DNA of 64,000 bases, taken from Plasmopara viticola. Lineage: Eukaryota; Oomycota; Peronosporomycetes; Peronosporales; Peronosporaceae. The notes under the pieces were generated by a model. It made no database searches and had not been told where the DNA came from. It saw nothing but the letters and a program-made list of their open reading frames with translations. The DNA is taken from positions 558,001-622,000 of the forward strand of contig MBPM02000046.1 of assembly GCA_001695595.3 (NCBI GenBank), given 5' to 3'. The position numbers and the translations under genes are program-made. Numbering within the stretch: the stretch's first letter is position 1; the number at the start of each line of letters is the position of its first letter. This document shows positions 22,496 through 33,521 of the stretch, in pieces.

Positions 22496-22675
22496 TATAA
22501 CAATGTGATTGTCGCAGTGCAAAATGGAAAGTAAATTCATAGGAATAAAGCAAACTATAGGCTCTTACTCACTTGTAGCCACGTGTTCTTCTGTCTCGAT
22601 ATTCTAGAATGTGACTATTTCTCTTATATGTCAAGTTGGCACATACTGTGGGACACCCAATTAGAGGCCGTTACA
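22496..22675 (-). repeat. 5' LTR of copia F
   Basis: 180 bp, identical to 17977-18156. Next to the target duplication ccgcc at 22676-22680. Confidence 0.95.
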
Positions 22676-24775
22676 CCGCCAATCTACACAGATATCGTCT
22701 GAAGCCTATATTCTGCAATGGGGTTAGAGGTTAAATGGAAATGCATGTCCAAATACTAATTAAGTAACAAGACTACTACATTATTCTCCTAAGTCGGCTT
22801 TCACATCCAAATAGGTGTTTTGACTTTCATGGAGAAAAATATTGCGGTCTGAGATTCAATTCTTGCAAGAAACAATTCCATCTACCAAGCACAATATTTT
22901 ATGTTATCGATCGCTGCTAACAAAAGTATGCCACGTATGGTTAGATTATTAGTTCGTGAAAATGATGGCTTGGATTTATTTTTCCATGAAGAAGAATTTA
23001 GCGGTCTCAGAATCAATTTGTTCAAGAAACATTTCCATCTGATTATTGAAGCTACCAAGCACAAATTTTTAATACTATCGATCGCTGCTAACGAAAGTAT
23101 GCCACGTATAATGGGACTTTTCGCTCGGTTAAGAAATCAGATTCTCAGAGGCTTCCCAAATTTCGTTGACGTGAGGTTTGGGAAATGATACAAAGTTTTA
23201 CTCATAAGATGACTATCATGCAAATATGTCCGTGGTGTTTAACTTTTGCAAATGCTAGCACACTTCGACGTCAAAAGTTGTCGAGCAGTGAGCGAATCAA
23301 GGGACGACAAGTCCATTCCCGTGATTCTTCGCGCTTAACAAGAAATACAATATCACACATCTACAGACAGGCGTGCAAGTACAACATTGAGACGGGCGGT
23401 AGTAACTTGTAATGTGACATACACTGACATGCTATTACTTTCAATCAACGTTATTGGTGTATGCGGAATGCCGCGGTATTGAAGACATAGTGCGTCCTTT
23501 TCCCGTGCGAGTACTGGCTGGTGGCATTGCCCGAGCATCCGTATACTCTCAGCAAACCACTTGCTGTTCGTTTACATGATAAAATAAAGTTTGTCGCAAT
23601 TTCTCGAAGAAATTTGTCAATTTAACGTCAAAAGCAGTTTGGTACTAGCATGAGTGTTTCGTACCTGACTGCCTTAGCCTTGTCATGAAATTAAGCAGAT
23701 CCTCCCTCAATATGCAAGGAGCAGCGTCAATTTCACTGCGAAACGGCCCTTTGATCGCTACTTACCATACTTAAAGAGTGAACTTGACCGAGGCATTGCT
23801 CAAGCTACGTTTAAGTGCTATCGGGGTCTCGCTCCTTTGGCTAGATACACAAGACGGGCTTCATGTGCGCCTGAACCTCTGGATATTCATTTGTTAATGA
23901 GTTATACCCGAATAAGCGCTAACGGAAAGTTCAATAGCACATGGCATACTTTCGTTAGCAGCGATCGATAAAATCAAAAATTGTACTTGGTAGCTCTAAC
24001 AAGACGAAATTGAATCTCAGACCGCACTATTTTTCTCCATCAAAAAAACAAAGCAAGTGATTTGAATGAGGAAACTAACTTGGAAGTACAATATATTGTT
24101 CTTGTTACTAAAGCAGTACGGAATTTCGGCTTTGGTTTCTCTCTAGCTTTGGCTTTCAACGAGTCAACTTGTCTTGCTTGGATGGTTTTAAAGGTGAATT
24201 CCACGACGCTTAATCCCCGACTTGTCATCCATGAGCTCGGGAACCACGATGGTTAGGGTCCTCGGGACCAGTGCGAATGATAGGATGTCCTGGCGGTAAG
24301 GGATGTGAGCTAGCAACAGCCTTTTTTTTAAGTTCACCGTGACCGGTGGCGAGTAATGTAGCTAGAATGAGGACGAAACCGCACGATCGACGCATGCTTC
24401 ACCACTTGCAGTGCAAAAAGAATAGTGAGCTCCTGGTCGTGCTTGAGCTGCAGAAGCCGTAATTACTTGGATAATTTGCCACCTCGGACGGGTAACCACC
24501 ACATGAGAACAAAAGAAAGAAGGCTTATTGAATTTTTAGTAGGCTATCCATGTTTGCAAAGCTTTTGTTTACATGAAATGCCGGGAGTATATTCTTGATA
24601 ACGCAAGGTCGTTAGATTCTTTGTACCTGTCGCGAGGTCCAATGCCGCAACATTGGTCGCATAAACCATCTACATTTGGTCCCCACGACAAGACGTCCAT
24701 GCGACAAATGCGAGCAGCCGCTCTGATAAGGGGGAGTATTCAATGTCTTTACTACCTGATAGCAAACACATTTTG
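22676..24775 (+). repeat. Y repeat arm, left half of palindromic block 2
   Basis: Continues the bridge segment after copia F. It matches 42040-43879 directly and 30316-31770 inversely. Its inner part (23700-24560) is clearly homologous, though diverged, to the X arm at 100-950: the series ggagcagcgt, cacatggcatactttcgttagcagcgatcg and gcacgatcgacgcatgcttcaccacttgcagtgc recurs. It therefore looks like the left terminal arm of a related element. ORFs here (22901-23188, 23185-23412, 24062-24256) are short and not conserved between copies, so no gene is called. The arm ends near 24775. Confidence 0.75.
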
Positions 24776-26930
24776 CATCAAATGAGACAATGCTGCAAAA
24801 CGTTGGTGACACGAAACCTGTTTCTGCTTGGACGTACAAAAATAAGTACCCTGATGAGACAGATGTTTGTTAACGTTAGCTCATTTAGTCTTAAGAAAGC
24901 CATATGCTTGCGTCGCACCCATTTTGCTTTTTTTCTACCGTGCGGCTGCTGGGTGGTCGATATCGTTCCATTGCATACACAAAGACTGCTGTTTGGTCTT
25001 ACTTGGATTTCCGTTTTGTGGATAGAATTGAGAAGATGGGTCTGCCATGAGGTAGTAGAGACAACAAATACTTCTACTTATCAGAGAGGCTGCTTACATT
25101 TGTCGCGTGGACGTCTTGTCGTGTGGACCATATGTAGATGGTTTATGCGTTCAATGGTTCGGCATTGGACCTCGCGACAGGTACAAAGAATCTAACGACC
25201 TTGCGTTATCAAGAATATACTCCCGGCATTTCATGTAAACAAAAGCTTTGCAAACATGGATAGCCTACCAGAAATTCATTTTGCCTTTTTTCTTTTGCTC
25301 TCATGTGGTGGTTACCCGTCCGAGGTGGCAAATTATCTAAGAAAATACGGCTTCTGCAGCTCAAGCACGACCAGGAGCCCACTATTCTTTTTGCACTGCA
25401 GGTGGAGAAGCATGCGTCGATCGTGCGGTTTCGTCCTCATTCTAACTACATTACTCGCCACTGGTCACGGTGAACTTAAAAAAAAGGCTGTTGCTAGCTC
25501 ACATCCCTTACCGCCAGGACATCCTATCATTCGCACTGGTCCCGAGGACCCTAACAATCGTGGTTCCCGAGCTCATGGATGACAAGTCGGGGATTAAGCG
25601 TCGTGGAATTCACCTTTAAAACCATCCAAGCAAGACAAGTTGACTCGTTGAAAGCCAAAGCTAAAGAGAAACCAAAGCCGAAATTCCGTACTGCTTTAGT
25701 AACAAGAACAATATATTGTACTCCCAAGTTAGTTTCCTCATTCAAATCACTTGCTTTGTTCTTTTGATGGAGAAAAATAGTGCGGTCTGAGATTCAATTT
25801 CGTCTTGTTAAGGCTACCAAGTACAATTTTTGATTTTATCGATCGCTGCTAACGAAAGTATGCCACGTGCTATTGAACTTTCCGTTAGCGCTTGTTCGGG
25901 TAAAACTCATTAACAAATGAGTATCCAGAGATTCAGGCGCACATGAAGCCCGTCTTGTGTATCTAGCCAAAGGAGCGAGACCCCGATAGCACTTAAACGT
26001 AGCTTGAGCAATGCCTCGGTCAAGTTCACTCTTTGAGTATGGTAAGTAGCGATCGAAGGGCCAATTCGTAGTGAAATTGACGCTGATCCTTGCGTATTGA
26101 GGTAGAATGTGCTTGAATTATCGATAAGGCTAAGGCAGTCAGGTACGAAACACTCATGCTAGTACCAAACTCCTTTTCACGTTAAATTAGCAGATTTCTT
26201 CGAGAAATTGCGACAAACTTTATTTTTTCATGTAAACGAACCGCAAGTGGTTTGCTGAGAGTATACGAGTTGCACGGGCAATGCCACCAGCCAGTACTCG
26301 CACGGGAAAATGACGCACCATGTCTTCAATACCGCGGCATTCCGCATACACCATTAACGTTGATTGGAAGTAATAGCATGTCAGTGTATGTCACATTACA
26401 AGTTGTTACCGCCCGTCTCAATGTTGTACTTGCACGCTTGTATGTAGATGTGTGATATTGTCGTTCTTGTTAAGCGCGAAGAATCATGGGATGGACTTGT
26501 CGTCCCTTGATTCGCTCACTGCTCCACAACTTTTGACGTCGAAGTGTGCTAGCATTTGCAAAAGTTAAACACCACGGACATATTTGCATGATAGTCATCT
26601 TATGAGTAAAACTTTGTATCATTTCCCAAATCTCACGTCAACGAAATTCTTGGAAAGTAGGGTGGTTCAGGAGTTCGAAAGGCAGCAAGGCATGTGCGCC
26701 TGGACCTCTGAGAAACTGATTTCTTAACCGAGCAGTATGCCACGTATAATGGGACTTTTCCCATTATACGTGGCATACTTTCGTTAGCAGCGATCGATAG
26801 AATCAAAAATTGTGCTTGGTAGCTTCAATAATCAGATGGAAATGTTTCTTGAACAAACTGATTCTGAGACCGCTAAATTCTTTTTCATGGAAAAGTAAAT
26901 CCAAGCCATCATTTTCACATTGCAATCAAA
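24776..26930 (-). repeat. Y repeat arm, right half (inverted)
   Basis: Reverse-complement copy of the Y arm. 25080-25330 mirrors 24480-24740, 25560-25790 mirrors 24040-24250 and 26240-26640 mirrors 23150-23560. The junction is asymmetric: the first ~300 bases (24776-25080) match the unit at 29815-30060 rather than the left arm. The arm stops at about 26930, where unique sequence starts. No gene seen. Confidence 0.75.
26734..26779. repeat. 20-bp perfect hairpin within the Y arm
   Basis: agtatgccacgtataatggg, six bases, then its exact reverse complement. The half-site is a standard Y motif that normally continues into ttttcgctcgg (as at 23094-23125). The hairpin therefore marks a point where two Y fragments were joined head to head. 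Confidence 0.8.
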
Positions 26931-27121
26931 AAGGACTCACATACGGTGCCAAAGCCTGTCTGTTGTTTATCCAGTGCTTTTTGTAGAATAGCTGTATCTG
27001 CGTTCTCACTCTGCAGCACGCTTGCCACAGTGTACGTGTCTGCACTAAATAGCGTCTGACCTAGCTCATCTGAGCAATGCAAATCGCGCGAGAATTTTGT
27101 TTCGATCATACCATAATACAT
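26915..27121 (-). pseudogene. Truncated unidentified ORF, 68 aa
   Basis: Minus-strand ORF from ATG 27121 that reads into the edge of repeat Y'. It is not repeated elsewhere in the window. The peptide has a mixed, protein-like composition (for example SADTYTVASVLQSENADTAIL) without low complexity or a membrane segment. The break lies at about 26930, exactly where the repeat begins, so I infer a host gene or exon whose 3' part was lost when the repeat arrived. I do not recognise the family. It is divergent to the PHYHD1-like gene, 440 bp away. It may also be a chance ORF. Confidence 0.35.
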
Positions 27122-27563
27122 CTACATACTTGTCACCTGCTTACGCAGTTTATGCGGACCGTACAGTGAACGCACAGCACACGCCACCCTAGCGACAGCT
27201 TGGAGTAGGACTACGCACCTTTGCGAATTCATTCAAATCCCTACAATAAATATTGTATATTTTGCGAATATATTCTTGTAAAGACTTGAAAAAGACCCTT
27301 TAGATCGTCTAGATTTGCTAGCTCGGCTGAAAGCGTAATCCAACAGAGCAAACTGACCCTCCTCGCCCAATGCATTTGATAAGGGCCATTTTTATTGTCA
27401 TCGATTCGCTCAGGGGTAAGTAAGGATTTGAGTCATGGATGATGGTATCTTTTGATACTCATATGCTGTTTTGGATTTCATATATCCAGCAGCATATGAT
27501 TTAATTTGCAAAAAAGTTATTATAAAGGGTTTGGTAATCTAGCATTCGATTAAACGTCCCAAA
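27122..27563 (+). promoter_or_regulatory. Upstream region of the PHYHD1-like gene
   Basis: Unique, AT-rich 440 bp without an ORF. Just before the start codon is aatctagcattcgatta (27536-27552), which loosely resembles the oomycete initiator consensus (TCATTYY core) with a mismatch. The match is weak, so the assignment is tentative. Confidence 0.3.
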
Positions 27564-28458
27564 ATGCCAGGGTTGACTCCCGACCAGCTTGATGCTTTCT
27601 ATCGCGACGGCTTTCTCGTCATCCCCGGGGCGTTGTCCGCCTCTTTATGCGATGAATTGCGCGCAAGAGCACGTGAGCACGTGGCTCAGTGTGACGTTCG
27701 CAAGCATCGTTCCATATTCACAACCAATGAGCAGACGCGTCGGATGAACGACCACTACTTTCTTGAATCAGGCGACAAGATTTGCTACTTTTTTGAAGAA
27801 CGTGCTTTTACCGAGGACCAAAAGACGCTGGCAATGCCACTGAACGTTGCTACTAACAAGATTGGTCACAACCTGCACAATCTTGACCCAGTGTTCGAAA
27901 AGGTCAGCTACGACGCTACGGTGCAGAACATTGTCAAGTCTCTAAAGTATGTGCGGTCGATGGTGGTACAGTTCATGTACATTTTTAAGCAACCGAGTAT
28001 TGGAGGAGAAGTGAAATCTCATCAGAATGGCAGCTATTTGTTTACTGAGCCTCAATCTGTCGTAGGGTTTTGGTGGGCTTTAGAGGACTGTACCATTGAG
28101 AACGGCTGTTTGCATGGTGTGCCAGGCTCGCACTTGACTGTGCCAGTGCGTCAGCGATTGAGACGTACCACAAAGGAGCGACAGGGGAAAAATGGACGGA
28201 TGTTGCTTGAAAATGGACCCGAGGTGGTGGAGCCTTTTGATATTACCAAGAGCCAGCCATTACTTACCAAGAAAGGAGATCTTGTGCTCTTGCACAGCTC
28301 TTTTGTGCACTATAGTGAGGCAAACAAGTCGCTCCATTCGCGCCACGCATATTCGATTTTTTGTGGTGGAGAGTCACAATGTGGCATATCCTAAAGACAA
28401 TTGGCTGCAAACCACCAAGAAGACGCCTTTTAAACCAATGTACAATATGGCTGAGTAA
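27564..28458 (+). pseudogene. Phytanoyl-CoA dioxygenase (PHYHD1-like), frameshifted
   Basis: Encodes a relative of PHYHD1, a cytosolic Fe(II)/2-oxoglutarate-dependent dioxygenase of the PhyH family. Similarity runs over the whole length: QLDAFYRDGFLVIPG at the start, DHYFLESGDKICYFFE, NKIGHNLHNLDPVFE, MYIFKQPSIGGEVKSHQ, ENGCLHGVPGSH and VLLHSSFVHYS. As written the frame from ATG 27564 ends at 28394 (276 aa) with an unrelated tail. The family-like C-terminus (VAYPKDNWLQ) continues in another frame to 28458, so there is one extra T in the T6 run 28357-28362. The first iron-ligand motif reads H153-Q-N155, where active relatives have HxD. The distal His (H249) and Arg (R260) are kept. No introns. 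Either a dying gene or a sequencing indel plus a natural substitution. Confidence 0.85.
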
Positions 28459-28513
28459 TTATTAAGTTAAAGTGAAAGCCTTTTCATTCTGACTTGGGTA
28501 GTTTGCACCCACG

Positions 28514-29098
28514 GTGGTTGCAGGTCTCATTGCACTACAGTTATCGCTAAGCTCTCTTCGAAAAACTGCCTCAAGTTGGACCGCCCCACGTCCCAATGTC
28601 ATCAGGCGAATCATAAACTTTCCCATTCTCACAATTACAACGGTGAACGGAAGCGTCAAGGTTTACATGGCGTGCACTTCGGTGTTGTATATGAAGATTT
28701 CGGCCGCTACGACAATATAAGGCGCGAAGAAGTTTGCCACGGGATGCCGTCCTCCCAAAGATACAAAGTTTTCGTCCACTAAGCACAAACAGACGTTTGG
28801 GCTTGACAAGACGAGCAGTACGGCGACGTATGAGGCAGCGCAGCGTTGGGGAAGCATTGTCTTGAACGATTTGGAGTCAATTCCGTTGGGACTTTTAATC
28901 TTTGTTCAGGGATCATGGCTGGAGCGGACCCAGTCGTCCACTACCGAGCAATGATCGCGTTCACAGCGGCACGCTGTTTGCACACATACGCTTATGCGAC
29001 TGCAATGTAGCCATTGCGCTCACTGAGTCACGGTGTGAGTGTGGCAGCTACGTTGGCTTGCCTCGGAAATGCTGTGAGCGCTGTTCGTTAAACTTGTG
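28514..29098 (+). pseudogene. Microsomal glutathione S-transferase (MAPEG, MGST1-like), broken
   Basis: Encodes a small membrane protein of the MAPEG family, which conjugates glutathione or reduces peroxides in microsomal membranes. It aligns along MGST1: a first hydrophobic helix (YMACTSVLYMKISAATTI), a polar loop with FGLDKTSST, then the family signature NDLESIPL, then GADPVVHYRAMIA, ARCLHTYAYATAM and PLRSLSHGVSVAATLA. It is interrupted by TAA at 28718-28720, by loss of one base near 28907 and by TAG near 29009. It is the fullest of three copies in the window; the others are in the tandem units at 44.5 and 45.6 kb. It lies 55 bp downstream of the PHYHD1-like gene, at the left edge of palindrome block 3. 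Confidence 0.8.
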
Positions 29099-29636
29099 AG
29101 AATTAATTTCTTTAATCTTTGAAGAAAGTATAAGAAGAGTGCGTTTTTATTGTATTGTATTGTATTGTATTGTATTGTATTACGTTATCGCGTTGCCAAG
29201 TTATGCACGTGCTAGGCTCAGTCTGGCTAGTCCAGGGCATAGAGTGGTGTCCGCATACGTCGGGTTTCGTTCGGCAGGCAGTGTAGGCAGCACCGAGGTC
29301 GTGAGGGTCTTCCATTATTTTGTTTAGCTCTGACTTGGTAAGAGCCCAGGTGGCGCCGTGGTGTCGCGTCGAGGGTGAGACTCGTTAGAGACCTGCAGAT
29401 GCCTGAGAGCACCTGCCCGAAGCGCGCGAGTATTTAGCCCCCGCGCTTGGATGGAGGGCGTCACCCCAACCTTCTCCGAGCTGAGTTTTTATTGAGCTCT
29501 TATTGTAGATGATCTTTTTATATGTGAGTAAATTATCAAACGACTATCCTACTATTTAAACACGACACAGCACCGCGATCGTTCCTTGCCCTAGCATAGT
29601 CAGTAATGTAACAGCCTGCTTACCTCTGCTTCTATT
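29099..29636. repeat. Insert after the MGST pseudogene, with TATTG microsatellite
   Basis: In the sister copies (44519-44545 and 45582-45620, read inversely) the MGST end is followed directly by the ggcgccgcagat...gctaggaagatgacaa sequence. Here about 540 bp intervene, flanked by ttcg on each side. The insert holds a pentanucleotide repeat (TATTG, 29149-29181) and a GC-richer part (29190-29480). In inverse orientation 29182-29613 begins TGTTACATTACTGAC, so a solo LTR is possible, but no second LTR, primer site or clear duplication was found. Confidence 0.5.
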
Positions 29637-32600
29637 CGGCGCCGCTGATCTATGCTAGGAAGATGACAAGGACAATACGCACCCGACAAGTTGCCTTTAA
29701 AGAGGAGAAGCTGCGGTCTTTCTTTCGTGAACAATGTGCTTCTAAGTACTTTATTTTCGGTCTCACCCAGTGGTAATATTCGTTGGTAGTGTTAGACTTG
29801 TATATAGGCTTCTACATCAGATGAGATAATGCTGCAAAAGGTTGACGACACGAAATCTGTTTCGGCTTGGACGTACAAAAACAAGTACACTGGGGTCGAT
29901 GAATCAGACGTCTGTTAACCTTCAAAGGCGGTAGCTCATTCAGTCTTAGCGTTACGATATGCTTGCGTCGCACCCATCCTGCATTTTCCAATTTGGGGCT
30001 GCTGGGTGGTCGATATCGTTCCATTGCATCACAAAGACTGCTCTTTGGTCTCACTTGGATTGCCGTATAGTGGATAGGATTGAGAAGATGGGTTTGACAT
30101 CAGGTAGAAAAGACAACAAATAGTCCCCCTTATCAGAGCGGCTGCTCACATTTGTCGCATAGACGTCTTGTCGTGTGGGCCATGTAGATGGTTTATGCGA
30201 CCAATGGGCGGCATTGGACCCTCGCGACAGGTACATAGATTCTAACGGCCTTGCGTTATCAAGGATATACTACCGGGATTACATGTAAACGAAAGCTTTG
30301 CAAACATGGTTAGCCTATACCAAAATACAATCCGCCTCTTTTCGTTCGCATCTCGTCGCTCTCATGTGGTCGTTACCCGTCCGAGAATCCACCCTTAAAA
30401 CCATGCAAGCAAGACAAGTTGACCCTTCGAAAGCCAAAGCTGAACAAGACGAAATTCAATCTCAGACCGCACTATTTTTCTCCATCAAAAAAGGAAAGCA
30501 ATTGATTTGAATGAGTAAACCAACTTAAAATACATATATTGTTCTTGTTACTAAAGCAGTACGATATTCCGGCTTTGGTTTCTCTTATAGCTACCAAGCA
30601 AAATTTTTGATGTTATCGATCGAAAGTATGCCACGTGCTATGAACTTTTCGCTAGTGCTTGTTCGGGTAAAGCTCATTAACAAATGAGTAGCCAGAGGTT
30701 TACTATTAAAGTATGGTAAGTAGCGATCAAAGGGCCGTTCCGCAGTGAAATTGACGCTGCTCCTTGCGCATTGAGGTAGGAAATGCTTGATTTTTCGGCA
30801 AGGCGGAGGCAGTCAGGTACGAAACACCCGATTTAAGTCTTGCTCGTACCAAATTGCTTTTTACGTTCTATGAACAGATTATTCATATGAAATGTGACTA
30901 ACTTTGCTTTATAATGTAAATGAACCGCAAGTGGTTTGCTGAGAGTATACGAGTTGCACGGGCATTGCCACCAGCCAGTGATCGCACGCTAGAATGACGA
31001 ACTATGTATTCAATACCGCGGCATTCCACATACATCAATCACGTTAATCAAAAGTGATAGCACGTCACCGTATGTCATATTACTAGTGTGACATCGCCCG
31101 TCTCAATAATGTACTTGCACGCCTGCATGTAGATATTGTCGTTCATATTAAGCGCAAGGAATCACGGAGATGGACTTGTCGTCACTTGGTTCGCTCACTG
31201 CTCGACAATTTTTGACGTCGAAGGGTTCTAGCATTTGCAAGATTAAACACCACGGGCACATTTGCAAGATTAAACACCACGGGCACATTTGCACGACAGT
31301 CGTTTTATGAGTCCAACTTTGTAAAATTTCTTGAGCCTCACCAAACGAAATCTTTAGAAAGTAGGGTGGTTCAGGAACTCGAAAGGCAGCAAGGCATGTG
31401 CGCCTGGACCTCTGAGAAACTGATTTCTTAACCGAGCGAAAGGCCCATTATACGTAACATACTTTCGTTAGCAGCGATCGATAGTATCAAGAATTGTGCT
31501 TGGTAGCTTCAATAATCAGATGGAAACGTTTCTTAGACAAATTGATTCTGAGACCGCTAAATTTTTTTCTTCATGGAAAAAAAACCAAGCCATCATTTTC
31601 ACGAACTAAAAGTCCAACCATACGTGGCATACTTTTGTTAGCAGCGGTCGATAACATCAAAAATTGTGCTTTGTGGATGGAATTGAATTGGATCTCAGAC
31701 TGCAATATTTTTCTCCATGGAAGTCAAATGCATATCCATTTATAACCTCCTACCCCATTGCAGTAGATAGACGATATCTGTGTAGATTGGCGGTTTGTTG
31801 GCTGAAGGCATCTCTTATTTTGTTATACTTCTTCATAAATATGCCCACAGGTAAAAGAAATTGTCATTTATCGGCTTTGGTACAGCAGCAATTCTCTCAA
31901 ATCCTTTGGCTGTCAGAGTTAACATGTCTCGCTGGCATGCCAAATTGTCAAATTTCGCGATTGGCTTGCAAATAACACGCCCTCTCTTCAGCTGCGGCAG
32001 TTTTCTCTCGGAGTTTACTCTGAAGGCGCAAGAGCCTCGACTGACGCTCACGGTACGTGACTGTTCGTGCTGGTCGTAGACTGTCACCAAACTACTTGCA
32101 GCTCGTTTGCATTATGAAGCAAAGTTGGCTGCCCATCAGACTTGAAAAGCAGATCGTTATTATATTAGCATGACTTTTTAACATGACTAATATATAAACA
32201 AATTGCTTTTTAGTCTTCGTTAAGCATGTCTAATATAATTACAAATTGCTTATAGTCAGCTAACTTTAAGGCTAACGCACTCAAGTATGACATACTCGTT
32301 TAAAACTCGTTCAAAACGGGCATATCATACTTGAGTGCGCTAGCCTTGTCAAAAATAGAAACAGATTCTCTAAAATACACAAGGAGCAGCATTGACTTCA
32401 CTGCAAAACGGCCTTTCGATTGACCCCACCATACTTTGCAAGCCTGACTTAATTTATTGCTCAAGCTAGGATAGATTGCTATCAATGTCTCGCTTCGTTG
32501 GTTCGACACAATGAAAGGGCTTCATGTGCGCCTGGATTTATGGACACCAATTTCTAAATAAGTGCTACTTGAACAAGCACTAGCGAGAAATACAATGAAT

Positions 32601-33147
32601 GCAAGCTATACTTTCGTTGGCAGCGACCGATAATACCAAAAAGGAATGGTGCATTCTCTCAATTGTTTCTTAGAAAAAATTGGTCTCGAAATAAAGGATC
32701 AAAGTATTAGGTAAGTAAAACCGACCGTCGTAGTCATCGCTGATTTGTGTCAATTCTTCATGAGTCCATAAGCCCACAAACAAACAGGTTATATGGTGTT
32801 TTTGTCTTTGGTATTGCATTAATTCTCTTCGATCCACTCACTTTCAAAGTGTTTATTTTTCTTGTTCGCGATTCAAGGGGCAAAGACTTAATTTTCGTGA
32901 TTGGCTTACTTTTGAGCCCATTAATTACAATGGGCGAAGCCACCCTTTCTTCAGCTGCAGCAATTTCCTCCTGAAAATTAATTTGAAGACTCTGAGAGCC
33001 TTGACTGGCGTCCACGGTACCATGACTATCGACAATGCTGTGACGCAAAGGTTGCATGAGCTATTTTTTACAAGTCGTTTCCAACGACTAGAGTGACAAA
33101 GAAAAGAAGACAGCTTTTAAATGGTACAAGCTCAGTACGCCGTCAGC
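29637..33147 (-). repeat. Left arm of palindromic block 3 (U, Y, bridge and X segments)
   Basis: Inverse copy of 40676-45000. In order: the U segment (29637-30315, as in 43880-44500), the Y arm (30316-31770), the bridge (31771-32130) and a shortened X arm (32130-33147). At its inner end, from 32747 on, mirrored positions add to exactly 73823 and I see no differences. Further out (31880-32000) I count about four differences in 120 bases. It holds only short ORFs shared with the other arm, including the 99-residue ORF 32758-33057, and no credible gene. Confidence 0.85.
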
Positions 33148-33508
33148 TATTGAGTTGAATCGCTTGTGTGGTTGGAAGCAAATTGTGAAGTGAATACATG
33201 TTGGTCCTTAGTTCGCAAACTGCTTGCTACCTCTAAGCCACTCATTCCATATACTAGATATACTATACCGACCACCTGGTTTATCTAGACCAATGAAAAC
33301 CTTTCGAACCTTCTTAAGGCTTCTAGAAGCGTTTGAAGGCTTCTTTCGAACCTTCTTAAGGCTTCTAGAAGCGTTTGTAAGCTTCTTTCGAACCATCTTA
33401 AGGCTTCTAGAAGCGTTTGGAAGCTTCTCCTGTGACGTCACACCGTGACGTCATGACTATATCAAAGTATACGTAATCATACAAGCATTAGGTGGTGTAA
33501 TACCAACA
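33148..33508 (-). repeat. 3' LTR of copia C (361 bp, expanded)
   Basis: Same family as the LTRs of A and B but 84 bp longer because a 42-bp unit is present three times (33301-33342, 33343-33384, 33385-33426). Each unit contains ttcgaacc, ttcttaagg and ttctagaag. The paired TGACGTCA motifs follow. Identical as read to the mirrored LTR at 40315-40675. Confidence 0.92.
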
Positions 33509-33521
33509 CTCCCACTCACCG

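Larger units (their letters stand above)
17977..22675 (-). mobile_element. Ty1/copia LTR retrotransposon F (intact, very recent)
   Basis: 4699-bp minus-strand element with two 180-bp LTRs that I read as identical base for base, a 5-bp target duplication ccgcc (17972-17976 and 22676-22680) and one uninterrupted gag-pol ORF. The empty site occurs at about 42027 (accgccaatctac). All domains and catalytic residues of a copia Gag-Pol are present. It is the only element in the window that could be active on its own. Its family differs from A-E and G in LTR, in primer site and in protein sequence. Confidence 0.97.

Noticed and set aside
21478..22500. A 340-codon plus-strand ORF
   Set aside because: It lies antisense to the well-supported gag-pol of copia F and has no recognisable domain. 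A shadow of the GC-biased coding strand.
29149..29181. TATTG repeat as telomere-like sequence
   Set aside because: Six to seven units only, internal, and different from known telomere repeats. A microsatellite.
29182..29613. Solo LTR in inverse orientation
   Set aside because: One end fits TGTTAC, but no matching terminus or target duplication could be defined, so it is only mentioned as a possibility.
32758..33057. 99-codon ORF in the X arm (also 40766-41065)
   Set aside because: The other X copies (12360-12630, 61085-61319, 49900-50130) break the frame, so it is not maintained as a protein. The two intact copies are the identical palindrome arms.
33301..33426. CRISPR-like array
   Set aside because: Three direct units of 42 bp without spacers, inside an LTR, in a eukaryotic context. 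A simple tandem expansion.
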